From Pseudorhodoplanes sinuspersici (lineage in GTDB: Bacteria; Pseudomonadota; Alphaproteobacteria; Rhizobiales; Xanthobacteraceae): 64,000 nt of DNA. The translations under genes were made by a program, and so were the position numbers. This document shows, in pieces, positions 25,892-32,498 of this stretch. Where the stretch lies: positions 3,652,501 to 3,716,500 of the forward strand of contig NZ_CP021112.1 of the NCBI RefSeq assembly GCF_002119765.1. The letters are read 5' to 3'. How positions within the stretch are numbered: the first letter of the stretch is position 1; every line of letters begins with the position of its first letter. The notes below the pieces were generated by a model. The model made no database searches. It was not told the DNA's origin and saw only the letters and a program-made list of their open reading frames with translations.

Positions 25892-26466
25892 ATCAGGCGG
25901 CCAAGAAAGACGACGCCGGCCAGCGCAATGACACCACCTGCTGCGCGCACCGCATAGCGTCCGGCCGGCCATTGCGCGAGCAGGCCGAAGGCGATGCCGG
26001 CGAGATGGAGAAGGCCGGTGGCGATGACGAAGCCTAGCGAATAGGCCACGGCATCTGCGCCATCCGGCAACTCGGCGCCATGCGCATAGCCGTGGAAGAT
26101 CGCAAAGGCGCCGACGAGCAAGGCCGCGATGAAAAGATGCGGCTTGGCTGCCAGCGCGACCATCAGGCCCAGCACCACGGCCGAAGCCGCGATACCGAAT
26201 TCGATGCCCGGCAACGGAATGCCGAGGATACCGAGCGCACCGCCAAATGCCATCACCAGCGGAAAGACGACCGGCAAAATCCAGATCGCCGGCGTGCCCA
26301 GAAACGCCCCCCATAATCCGACCGCCAGCATCGCGGCGACATGATCGAGGCCGAGCAGGGGGTGCATGAAGCCGCCCGTAAAGCCGCCGGTCAGGCCTTC
26401 GCCGGTATGGGCGAAGGCGGGCGCTGTCATCATCAGGACGGCGGCGACAATTGCGATGCGTTTCAT
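25888..26466 (-). CDS. HupE/UreJ family protein, probable nickel/cobalt permease
   Basis: The 192-residue protein has a signal peptide ending PAFAH and then HTGEGLTGGFTGGFMHPLLGLDHVAAMLAVGLWGAF, the classic HupE/UreJ metal-site sequence with the HP-x6-DH pattern. FHGYAHGAELP occurs in a later helix. It is predicted to bring Ni2+ (or Co2+) into the cell for hydrogenase or urease. No urease or hydrogenase gene lies in the window, so the metal user is elsewhere. It is the first gene of a two-gene unit with the related protein at 25298-25891. Confidence 0.88.
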   Translation of the reverse strand: MKRIAIVAAVLMMTAPAFAHTGEGLTGGFTGGFMHPLLGLDHVAAMLAVGLWGAFLGTPAIWILPVVFPLVMAFGGALGILGIPLPGIEFGIAASAVVLGLMVALAAKPHLFIAALLVGAFAIFHGYAHGAELPDGADAVAYSLGFVIATGLLHLAGIAFGLLAQWPAGRYAVRAAGGVIALAGVVFLGRLI

Positions 26467-26502
26467 GCGTCTGGATCTTACGGGAGAACCGGCATCCTCA
26501 CG

Positions 26503-28176
26503 CTATGCGGCCTTGCGAATAGCAGTAACGCTCGCGCCGCGAATGAGATCGATCAGCGCCATCGGATCGGGGGGCAACGTGTCGCCTCGCCATGCGATGT
26601 GCTGATCCGGTCGCACCAGTGCGAGCTTGTGCCGATAGAGGTCACCGGCCAGGTCCTGCGGCACGTCAACAACGGTCAGCGGCACGCCGCGTTTTGCAGC
26701 AGCCTCTACCAGCCCTGTCACATCGACAGCTTGATCGAAGCGCAGGACCGAATAATCCGGCCCGAGCGCGTCGTAGAGTGAGCGCCCATCCGGCAGGAAC
26801 ACATGCGGCGCCCGGCAGCCGGGCACAGTCGACGGCGTGAAGTCGTACATGGTGTAAGCTGGATGCTGGCCGTCGTCATAAGCGATGACCGGCGACTGCG
26901 AATAGAAATAGCCGAAGTTCAATCCGCCGCAGCAATATTGGTTCACGTTGAGGTCATAGGCTTCTTGGCCGACGCGGGCACGTGCCGCATCGCCTTCCGG
27001 CCCTTCCATTTCTACTTCCGGGGGCGTTGATTTGCGCTGACGCATATTCTTCAGCGCCATGTCCATCGCGAATTGCGACACCTGCTCGGTGATCGGCTGG
27101 CGCTCGCGCTCATAGGCATCGAGCAAGGATTCAGGAGCCCAGCCGTTCAGCACGGCCGCCAGCATCCATGACAGATCCATCGCATCGGCGATGCCGGCAT
27201 TCATGCCGTAACCGGCATAGGGAATCCACAGATGCGCAGCGTCGCCAGCGATGAAGGCGCGACGATCGCGGAATTTATCGGCCACGAGGCGCCGCCCGAC
27301 CCAGTCTTCCTTGGATAGAACTTCGTATTCGAAATCGGGACCGACGCCGAGAATGGTGCGTAACGCCCAGTCGCGATCGATGGAATCGAAATCCGGTTCG
27401 CCATCGTAGAGATGATTGTGCAGAAGCCATGTTTCCTTGCCGTCGATGGCGACCAGCGTGCCCGTGCGGCGTGGGTTAAGCGACAGATACATCCATGCGC
27501 GTTCGCCAGGCATCATCGACAGAAGCTTGGGAGCGCGAAAATAAGTCGACTGCACGCGCTGGATCACCGGCGTTCCCGACAATTGTGCGCCAATCTTGCG
27601 GCGGATGGTCGAACGTCCGCCGTCGCAGCCGACCAGATACGCGCCTGTGATCGTGAAGGTCTCGCCACTGTCAAGGTCTCGCGCGGTCGCGACGACACCC
27701 GTCTCGTCCTGCACGAAATCTTCGATCTCGGTCCGGTTCAGAATGCGAATGTTTGGCTGCGCCGCGGCATGTTCGAACAGGACAGGCTCGAGATAGATCT
27801 GGTTGATCCGGTGCGGCGGCTCTGCCGTCGGCCACCAGGTATCTGGCCCACCTTTGGCCGTGTAGCGTTCGTTGCGCGCGGGGATGGGAATACGCGCCAT
27901 CTCGATCCCGGTCGATGTCGTACGATACGATGCATCATTCGGGTAGTCGGCGGGCAGGCCTGCATTGCGCACTTTCTCCACGAGTCCGAGACGGCGGAAC
28001 ACTTCCATGGTCCGCGCTGAGACGTGGTTGCATTTCACGCTTGGTGGTTCGCCCGGGTAACGTGTCTCGGCGACAATGACGTCGATGCCGCGCCAGGCCA
28101 GATCCATGGCGAGTGTCATTCCAACGGGGCCGGCGCCGACAATGATGACACGGGCCTGAAGTTTGCTGTGCTGCAT
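26503..28176 (-). CDS. FAD-dependent aromatic-type monooxygenase (PheA/TfdB/MhpA group)
   Basis: The 557-residue flavoprotein shows the three motifs of group A flavin hydroxylases: GxGxxG as IIVGAGPVGMTLAMDLA at the N-terminus, the DG motif LVGCDGGRSTIRRKIG near residue 190, and the GD motif AFIAGDAAHLWIPYAGYGMNAGI near residue 308. A thioredoxin-like C-terminal domain follows. Such enzymes hydroxylate phenolic or related compounds with NAD(P)H and O2. The substrate is unknown. It faces away from a Bug-type solute-binding gene across 159 bases rich in small palindromes, so the two may be co-regulated and the Bug protein might scavenge the substrate. Confidence 0.9.
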   Translation of the reverse strand: MQHSKLQARVIIVGAGPVGMTLAMDLAWRGIDVIVAETRYPGEPPSVKCNHVSARTMEVFRRLGLVEKVRNAGLPADYPNDASYRTTSTGIEMARIPIPARNERYTAKGGPDTWWPTAEPPHRINQIYLEPVLFEHAAAQPNIRILNRTEIEDFVQDETGVVATARDLDSGETFTITGAYLVGCDGGRSTIRRKIGAQLSGTPVIQRVQSTYFRAPKLLSMMPGERAWMYLSLNPRRTGTLVAIDGKETWLLHNHLYDGEPDFDSIDRDWALRTILGVGPDFEYEVLSKEDWVGRRLVADKFRDRRAFIAGDAAHLWIPYAGYGMNAGIADAMDLSWMLAAVLNGWAPESLLDAYERERQPITEQVSQFAMDMALKNMRQRKSTPPEVEMEGPEGDAARARVGQEAYDLNVNQYCCGGLNFGYFYSQSPVIAYDDGQHPAYTMYDFTPSTVPGCRAPHVFLPDGRSLYDALGPDYSVLRFDQAVDVTGLVEAAAKRGVPLTVVDVPQDLAGDLYRHKLALVRPDQHIAWRGDTLPPDPMALIDLIRGASVTAIRKAA

Positions 28177-28220
28177 GGGCTCTTACGCTATGTTTCCTCG
28201 AGCATGATTGTTGTTTTTTA

Positions 28221-28297
28221 CCTGAATATCAGGCTGATTTCATTCTTGCAGATTTAGTTGTGATGCACAACAATAGCGTTCTGCAATCGTAATGCAG
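28221..28297. promoter_or_regulatory. Three short palindromes in a divergent promoter region
   Basis: Between the flavin monooxygenase (reverse) and the Bug protein (forward) are CCTGA-ATA-TCAGG (28221-28233), GTTGTG-ATG-CACAAC (28257-28271) and CTGCA-N7-TGCAG (28281-28297). The middle one is a perfect dyad with six-base arms and looks like the operator of a dimeric regulator, for example of the GntR, MarR or IclR type. No regulator gene is adjacent, so the binding protein is unknown. Confidence 0.4.
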
Positions 28298-28335
28298 GCA
28301 CATAAGCGAATAACAAGAATGATGGTGGGAGGAAG

Positions 28336-29319
28336 ATGATGGGCAGACTCGCGCAATTGTTTGTCGTGGCTGCGATTGCTCAAATGAGCATAATTGGCGT
28401 CGCGCAGTCTCAGGCGAATTATCCCAACCGGCCGATCCGGCTCGTTGTCACTTTCCCGCCGGGCGGCAGCACCGACACCCTTGCCCGCGCCATGCAGCCG
28501 CATCTGGAAAAGAGTTTGGGGCAGCCGATCGTCATCGACAACAGGCCCGGGGCGGGCGGTGACATTGGCGTCGATGCCGTCGCCAAGGCGGCACCCGATG
28601 GCCACACCATCGGCATCGGTGCGGCGGGCGCGCTCTCGGTGAATATCAGCCTCAAGGACAAGATGCCCTACGATCCGCAAAAGGATCTGGCGCCGATCAC
28701 GCTGCTGACGGCCATCCCCTTTGTGATGGTGGCTGGCCCGGGCTTTCAGGGCAAGTCGCTGGCCGATGTTGTGAAGATGGCAAAGGCGGGCGAGGGGAAA
28801 CTTGCGATTGGCCATGGTGGCAACGGCACGGCCATGCATCTGTCGTCCGAACTGTTCAATCATCTGACTGCAGCAAAAATCCCGCTCGTGCCTTACAAGG
28901 GCTCTGGTCCGGCAACCCAGGATGTCGTGGCCGGTCACATCCCGCTGGCCATCGTCGATGTGCCGTCCTCCCAGGCGATGATCAAGGAGGGGAAGATCCG
29001 GGTGCTCGGCGTGACCAGTCTCAAGCGCGACAGCCATCTGCCGGATGCGCCGACCTTCATCGAAGGCGGTATCAAGGACTATGAATCGATCGGCTGGTTC
29101 GGTCTGATCGCGCCGGCCGGCACACCGCCCGACATCATCAAGAAGCTGAATGAGGCGTTCGTTGCCGCCATGAACGATCCCGTGGTGAAGGAGCGCATCT
29201 ATCAGGGCGGGGCGGAGGCGCGGCCGACGACGCCGCAGGAATTCGGGGCCTTCATCAAGAGCGAAACCGACAAATGGGGCGCCATCATCAAGGCCGCCGG
29301 CGTCAAGCTTTCGAACTGA
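28336..29319 (+). CDS. Bug-type periplasmic solute-binding protein (tripartite tricarboxylate transporter family)
   Basis: The 327-residue protein has a signal peptide ending about residue 29 (GVAQSQA), then the family opening NYPNRPIRLVVTFPPGGSTDTLAR and IVIDNRPGAGGDIGVDAVAKAAPDGHTI. It also has YKGSGPATQDVVAGHI and ends with IKSETDKWGAIIKAAGV. These are the marks of the Bug/TctC family, which bind carboxylates and other small organic molecules in the periplasm. No TctA/TctB membrane genes are nearby, as is common for orphan Bug genes. A GGGAGGA site lies just before two consecutive ATG codons (28336 and 28339), and either may be used. Confidence 0.92.
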   Translation: MMGRLAQLFVVAAIAQMSIIGVAQSQANYPNRPIRLVVTFPPGGSTDTLARAMQPHLEKSLGQPIVIDNRPGAGGDIGVDAVAKAAPDGHTIGIGAAGALSVNISLKDKMPYDPQKDLAPITLLTAIPFVMVAGPGFQGKSLADVVKMAKAGEGKLAIGHGGNGTAMHLSSELFNHLTAAKIPLVPYKGSGPATQDVVAGHIPLAIVDVPSSQAMIKEGKIRVLGVTSLKRDSHLPDAPTFIEGGIKDYESIGWFGLIAPAGTPPDIIKKLNEAFVAAMNDPVVKERIYQGGAEARPTTPQEFGAFIKSETDKWGAIIKAAGVKLSN

Positions 29320-29376
29320 TCCAGCCATGATATGCGCAGCTTGCATTGGAGGATTTAGCGGCTAAAGATCGTGCGA

Positions 29377-29472
29377 TCTCATGGGGTGCGCGGCGGATCG
29401 GCCGCCGTGCTGAGAGGCCATCCGGCCAACCCATCGAACCTGATCCGGGTCATGCCGGCGGAGGGAGTGAGA
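29377..29472 (+). promoter_or_regulatory. TPP (thiamine pyrophosphate) riboswitch, THI element
   Basis: The sequence carries the conserved THI-box landmarks in order: GGGGTGC (29383-29389), GCTGAGA (29409-29415), the ACCC-x-TCGAACCTGATCCGGGT core and the GCCGGCGGAGGGA 3' segment. The outer helix P1 can be drawn as TCTCAT (29377-29382) pairing with GTGAGA (29467-29472). The ribosome site GGAGGGA (29460-29466) lies inside the aptamer, and an ATG follows at 29474. Thiamine pyrophosphate binding should therefore hide the ribosome site and shut off the leader ORF and thiD. Control at the level of translation is inference from this geometry. Confidence 0.95.
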
Positions 29473-29473
29473 G

Positions 29474-29557
29474 ATGCACGCGCCACAGAGCGACCTGCCC
29501 GACATTGCTGCCGATACGTTGGAGCGTTTGCGCGCGTGGGCAAAGGTTTCCTCATGA
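29474..29557 (+). CDS. 27-residue leader ORF between TPP riboswitch and thiD
   Basis: ATG 29474 follows the GGAGGGA of the riboswitch by seven bases and opens a 27-codon frame. The TGA stop (29555-29557) overlaps the ATG of thiD (29554-29556) as ATGA. The peptide starts MHAPQSDLPDI and ends RLRAWAKVSS. It has no known motif. This arrangement makes the leader the first translated frame under riboswitch control and couples thiD translation to it. It may have no function beyond coupling, or it may be a remnant of a larger thiamine gene. Confidence 0.6.
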   Translation: MHAPQSDLPDIAADTLERLRAWAKVSS

Positions 29558-30351
29558 CGCCGATTGCCGTCACCATTGCAGGGTCGGATTCCGGGGGCGG
29601 CGCCGGCATTCAGGCCGACCTGAAAACCTTCTCGGCGCTCGGCGTCTATGGTGCTTCCGTCATTGCTGCCTTGACGGCGCAGAACACCAGGGGCGTGACG
29701 GGCATTCATGACGTGCCACCGGATTTCGTCACGGCGCAGATCGATGCGGTGTTCTCCGATCTCGATGTCGGTGCGGTCAAGATCGGCATGCTGTCCAATC
29801 CTGGCGTGATCCATGCCGTTGCTGACGGGCTTGTCCGATTCGCACAGGAGAAGGTGGTACTCGATCCGGTGATGATCGCGGCGTCCGGCGATCGCTTGCT
29901 GGCGGGAGAGGCGATCCAGGTGTTGCGCGAGGTGCTGATCCCGAAGGCAATGGTGATCACGCCCAATCTGCCGGAAGCTGCGGCCTTGCTTGAAGCACCG
30001 ATGGCGCAGAACGAAAGCGAGATGCGCGAGCAGGGCGAAAAGCTGTTGGCCATGGGCGCGCGTGCTGTGCTGATGAAGGGTGGCCACGCCTCGGGGCCGG
30101 AGAGCGTCGATCTCTTGATCGAGCCAACTTCTGTCGCGCGTCTTGCCGCCGAGCGGTTCGAGACGCAGAACACACATGGCACCGGCTGCACCTTGTCGTC
30201 GGCAATTGCGGCAGGGCTTGCCAAGGGTTTGCCGCTCGCTGACGCCGTGCGCGAGGCCAAGGCCTATATCACCGCCGCGATCAAGGCGTCCGATCAGCTC
30301 ACCATCGGCCATGGCCACGGACCGGTGCATCATTTTCATGCGTGGTGGTGA
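29554..30351 (+). CDS. thiD: Hydroxymethylpyrimidine/phosphomethylpyrimidine kinase
   Basis: The 265-residue ribokinase-fold enzyme begins VTIAGSDSGGGAGIQADLKTFSALGVYGASVIAALTAQNT, the ThiD signature, and has PNLPEAAALL and the anion-hole motif THGTGCTLSSAIAAGLA near residue 208. It phosphorylates HMP and HMP-phosphate to HMP-pyrophosphate, the pyrimidine half of thiamine. The TPP riboswitch directly upstream confirms the role. The long frame from 29371 that runs through the riboswitch is not translated: family similarity starts at MTPIAVTIAG (ATG 29554). No thiE, thiM or thiC is nearby. Confidence 0.96.
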   Translation: MTPIAVTIAGSDSGGGAGIQADLKTFSALGVYGASVIAALTAQNTRGVTGIHDVPPDFVTAQIDAVFSDLDVGAVKIGMLSNPGVIHAVADGLVRFAQEKVVLDPVMIAASGDRLLAGEAIQVLREVLIPKAMVITPNLPEAAALLEAPMAQNESEMREQGEKLLAMGARAVLMKGGHASGPESVDLLIEPTSVARLAAERFETQNTHGTGCTLSSAIAAGLAKGLPLADAVREAKAYITAAIKASDQLTIGHGHGPVHHFHAWW

Positions 30352-30353
30352 AA

Positions 30354-30379
30354 CCTCTCCCCGCTGAAGCGGGGAGAGG
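30354..30379. terminator. Hairpin terminator between convergent thiD and FAH genes
   Basis: Two bases after the thiD stop lies a perfect 11-base-pair hairpin, CCTCTCCCCGC / GCGGGGAGAGG, with a TGAA loop. It sits between convergent genes and probably ends transcription from both sides, although no long T run follows. Confidence 0.6.
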
Positions 30380-30396
30380 CGAAGGAAGCGCGCCGC

Positions 30397-31251
30397 TTAC
30401 TTCTTCAATTCCACCAGCTTCTGCTTCTGTTCGCCAAGCCCTTCGATGCCGAGCGTGACGACATCGCCGGCCTGCAGGAATTTCGGCTCCGGCTTCATGC
30501 CGAGCGCGACGCCGGGCGGGGTGCCGGTGACGATAATGTCGCCGGGCTCCATGACGAAGAATTGCGAGCAATACCAGACAAGGTGTTCGACACCGAAGAT
30601 CATCGTTTTGGTGTTGCCGGTCTGGCGGCGTTCGCCATTGACGTCGAGCCACATGTCGAGGTTCTGCGGGTCCTTGATCTCGTCTTTGGTCACGAACCAC
30701 GGGCCGATCGGGCCGAAGGTCTCACAGCCCTTGCCCTTGTTCCACTGGCCGCCGGAGCGGTCGATCTGGAAAGAGCGCTCCGACACGTCGTTGGACACGA
30801 AATAGCCCGCGACAGCGCTCATCGCCTTGCCCTTGTCGAGATAGCGCGCGCGCTTGCCGATGACGATGCCGAGCTCGACCTCGTAATCCATCTTGGTGGA
30901 TTCTTTCGGGATCACGGTGTTGTCGTTCGGTCCGCAGATCGAGGTCGGCGCCTTGTTGAAGATGATCGGCTCCTTCGGGATCGGCATGCCGGCTTCGGCG
31001 GCGTGATCGGAATAGTTCAGGCCGATGGCGATGAAGTTGCGCACATGGCCGATGCAGGCGCCGAGCCGCGGCTTGCCGGGCACAACCTTGAGCCGGTTGA
31101 TATTCGCCTTCTTGATCTTGGCGAGGCCGCCGTCGGCCAGCATGGCGCCGTCGATGTCAGGCACGATGCGCGACAGGTCGCGGATTTTACCCTCGGCATC
31201 GATGATGCCGGGTTTCTCGCGGCCCGCCGGGCCGTAACGCACGAGCTTCAT
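30397..31251 (-). CDS. Fumarylacetoacetate hydrolase family protein
   Basis: The 284-residue protein starts MKLVRYGPAGREKPGIID and contains the family core: FIAIGLNYSDHAAEAGMPIPKEPIIFNKAPTS, the metal-binding YEVELGIVIGK with the paired glutamates, GYFVSNDVSER, and MEPGDIIVTGTPPGVALGM near the C-terminus. Members hydrolyse or decarboxylate diketo acids (fumarylpyruvate, acylpyruvates, hydroxyhexenedioates) with a divalent metal. The exact substrate is open; 2,4-diketo-3-deoxy-sugar acids and acylpyruvates are candidates. GGGGGAAAC precedes ATG 31251. The longer frame reaching 31554 runs into a palindromic repeat and is rejected. Confidence 0.92.
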   Translation of the reverse strand: MKLVRYGPAGREKPGIIDAEGKIRDLSRIVPDIDGAMLADGGLAKIKKANINRLKVVPGKPRLGACIGHVRNFIAIGLNYSDHAAEAGMPIPKEPIIFNKAPTSICGPNDNTVIPKESTKMDYEVELGIVIGKRARYLDKGKAMSAVAGYFVSNDVSERSFQIDRSGGQWNKGKGCETFGPIGPWFVTKDEIKDPQNLDMWLDVNGERRQTGNTKTMIFGVEHLVWYCSQFFVMEPGDIIVTGTPPGVALGMKPEPKFLQAGDVVTLGIEGLGEQKQKLVELKK

Positions 31252-31398
31252 GTTTCCCCCAAAAGGTTTGAATGCGCGGACTATGCGTCGGGAGAGGGGC
31301 GAGGAGCAAGACGTTAGACATGCGTCATCGCCCCTGTTGTTTAGCGGCGCGGGGTACGCCGTCGTCCAAACCGCCGCTTGATGCCCTTCAAATGAAGG

Positions 31399-31511
31399 GC
31401 GCGCGGAACGCCGGGCTCTCAGCCTGCCCGCGGCCCCATGCGCAAGTGTGAGTAAAGCGCATGAGATTGGTCGCACCACGAACCGCCGAAAAGCTTCGGC
31501 GTTCCGCGCGC
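31399..31511. repeat. Inverted-repeat element with 15-bp perfect arms
   Basis: GCGCGCGGAACGCCG at 31399-31413 and its exact reverse complement at 31497-31511 bound a 113-base element. A small CTTCA-AA-TGAAG dyad (31386-31397) lies just outside. The arrangement looks like a non-autonomous dispersed intergenic element. No other copy was noticed in this window. Confidence 0.6.
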
Positions 31512-31773
31512 GGTGTTTGAGGCTTACTCTGCGACAACCCCGGAGGACAGACACCGTGGACCGGACGACACCGGGCGGCTCTTCTTGTTATCCTCCGCTG
31601 GTGACCCACGGCCGGTGAGCCGGATCATCGCAGCTTGGGCCTCCGCTGCATGCGATACGTCCTTCGCACCCAACGGCCACCGCACCGCGTCTCACGACGC
31701 TCATGAAACGCCCCTTCAGCGGGACAGGATTTAGGAAAAAAATCATATACTGGGGAGGATGTCAAGTGTTAAT

Positions 31774-31828
31774 CCGGCCCCATCCTTCGAGACGCATTGC
31801 TTCGCAATGCTCCTCAGGATGAGGCCGG
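31774..31828. repeat. REP-like long imperfect hairpin
   Basis: The 55 bases fold almost end to end: CCGGCC pairs with GGCCGG, CATCCT with AGGATG, GAG with CTC, and GCATTGC with GCAATGC. Short palindromes of the CATCCTTCGAGACGC...CTCAGGATGAGG kind are, from general knowledge, common between genes in this bacterial group. Confidence 0.75.
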
Positions 31829-31830
31829 TA

Positions 31831-31958
31831 AATAGCTGTCGTCCCCGCGAAAGCGGGGATCCATACGCCGTGACATTTCGATCGTGGTTGCTCTTCGTCA
31901 CAACCAATAAGCAGAGGTGGTTATAGGTCCCCGCCTGCGCGGCGACGACAGAGCTATT
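31831..31958. repeat. Palindromic element with terminal inverted repeats
   Basis: The element begins AATAGCTGTCGTC and ends GACGACAGAGCTATT, which are inverted with one gap. Inside is CCCCGCGAAAGCGGGG, the motif that recurs in variant form at 42107-42170 and 48908-48990. It is probably a transposition-derived non-autonomous repeat. Confidence 0.7.
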
Positions 31959-31985
31959 GTGTGGAGCTTGCCGAGCTACGCCGTG

Positions 31986-32294
31986 TCACGGCTCATCGGT
32001 GAGTTCGAGATACTTTTTGTAAAAAGGCATGCCCTTGCTGTCGTCGCGATCTGAATCCCATCTCACAAAGCAGATGTCGCCGTATTCCTTGATCACGGTT
32101 CCGGCATCGTTCTTCGACTTTGGAAATGCCGCATTCTTCCGCACGCGCGCCCCGATGCGGATTCGAGGATCATGGAGGGAGGGAGCCGGCTTCGGCTTTG
32201 ACGGCGGTCGAGCCTCCGCGGCCTTTCGGTCAAGCTCCTTCTGACGCTTGGCAAGAAGTCGTCTTAGTCTTTCATTGATCGTAAAGCACGGCAT
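31986..32294 (-). CDS. Small conserved-looking hypothetical protein
   Basis: The 102-residue protein has a basic, probably helical first half (LRRLLAKRQKELDRKAAEARPP), a proline/lysine linker and a C-terminal beta-rich part (GARVRKN, DAGTVIKEYGDICFVRWDSDRDDSKGMPFYKKYLEL). The latter resembles small SH3-like or KOW-like barrels. I do not recognise the family. Composition and codon use look genuine. It ends close to the palindromic repeat at 31831-31958 and stands alone. Confidence 0.6.
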   Translation of the reverse strand: MPCFTINERLRRLLAKRQKELDRKAAEARPPSKPKPAPSLHDPRIRIGARVRKNAAFPKSKNDAGTVIKEYGDICFVRWDSDRDDSKGMPFYKKYLELTDEP

Positions 32295-32332
32295 CGCTCA
32301 GGACACATTGCTGATGAGGTTGCTGCAGCACG

Positions 32333-32418
32333 TGCTTCTACACACCTGAGTTGTTCTTGCTTCTACACAGATGCGTTATTTTTGGTCTTGCTTCTACACA
32401 GCTGCGTTATTTTCGGCT
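32333..32418 (+). repeat. Three imperfect direct repeats of about 30 bp
   Basis: Three head-to-tail copies start with TGCTTCTACACA at 32333, 32358 and 32389. The second and third continue with GATGCGTTATTTTTGG or GCTGCGTTATTTTCGG. The first is shorter (25 bases) and degenerate. They lie between a hypothetical gene and the DUF1236 gene and may be regulatory iterons or a small satellite. Confidence 0.6.
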
Positions 32419-32498
32419 CGTGGCGCCGCCGATGAAGCGGCGCAGCCGGGGCGGCTGGATGGCCACCCCGCTCTCAATTCGGCTGATATAAACCCAGC

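Larger units (their letters stand above)
31252..31985. other. Repeat-rich intergenic region without a supported gene
   Basis: This 734-base gap holds at least three separate palindromic elements (31399-31511, 31774-31828 and 31831-31958) and no convincing gene. Several short open frames overlap in both directions, including a 38-codon reverse frame at 31588-31704, but none has a ribosome site and motifs. An AT-rich patch near 31735-31770 could hold a promoter. Confidence 0.55.

Noticed and set aside
25892-26314. Long upstream extension of the second HupE gene
   Set aside because: It is a shifted frame inside the first HupE gene; ATGA overlap and the signal peptide fix the start at 25891.
29371-29553. 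N-terminal extension of thiD through the riboswitch
   Set aside because: The bases are a TPP aptamer and family similarity starts at ATG 29554.
31252-31554. Upstream extension of the FAH-family gene
   Set aside because: It would cross the 31399-31511 palindromic element, and GGGGGAAAC lies before the ATG at 31251.
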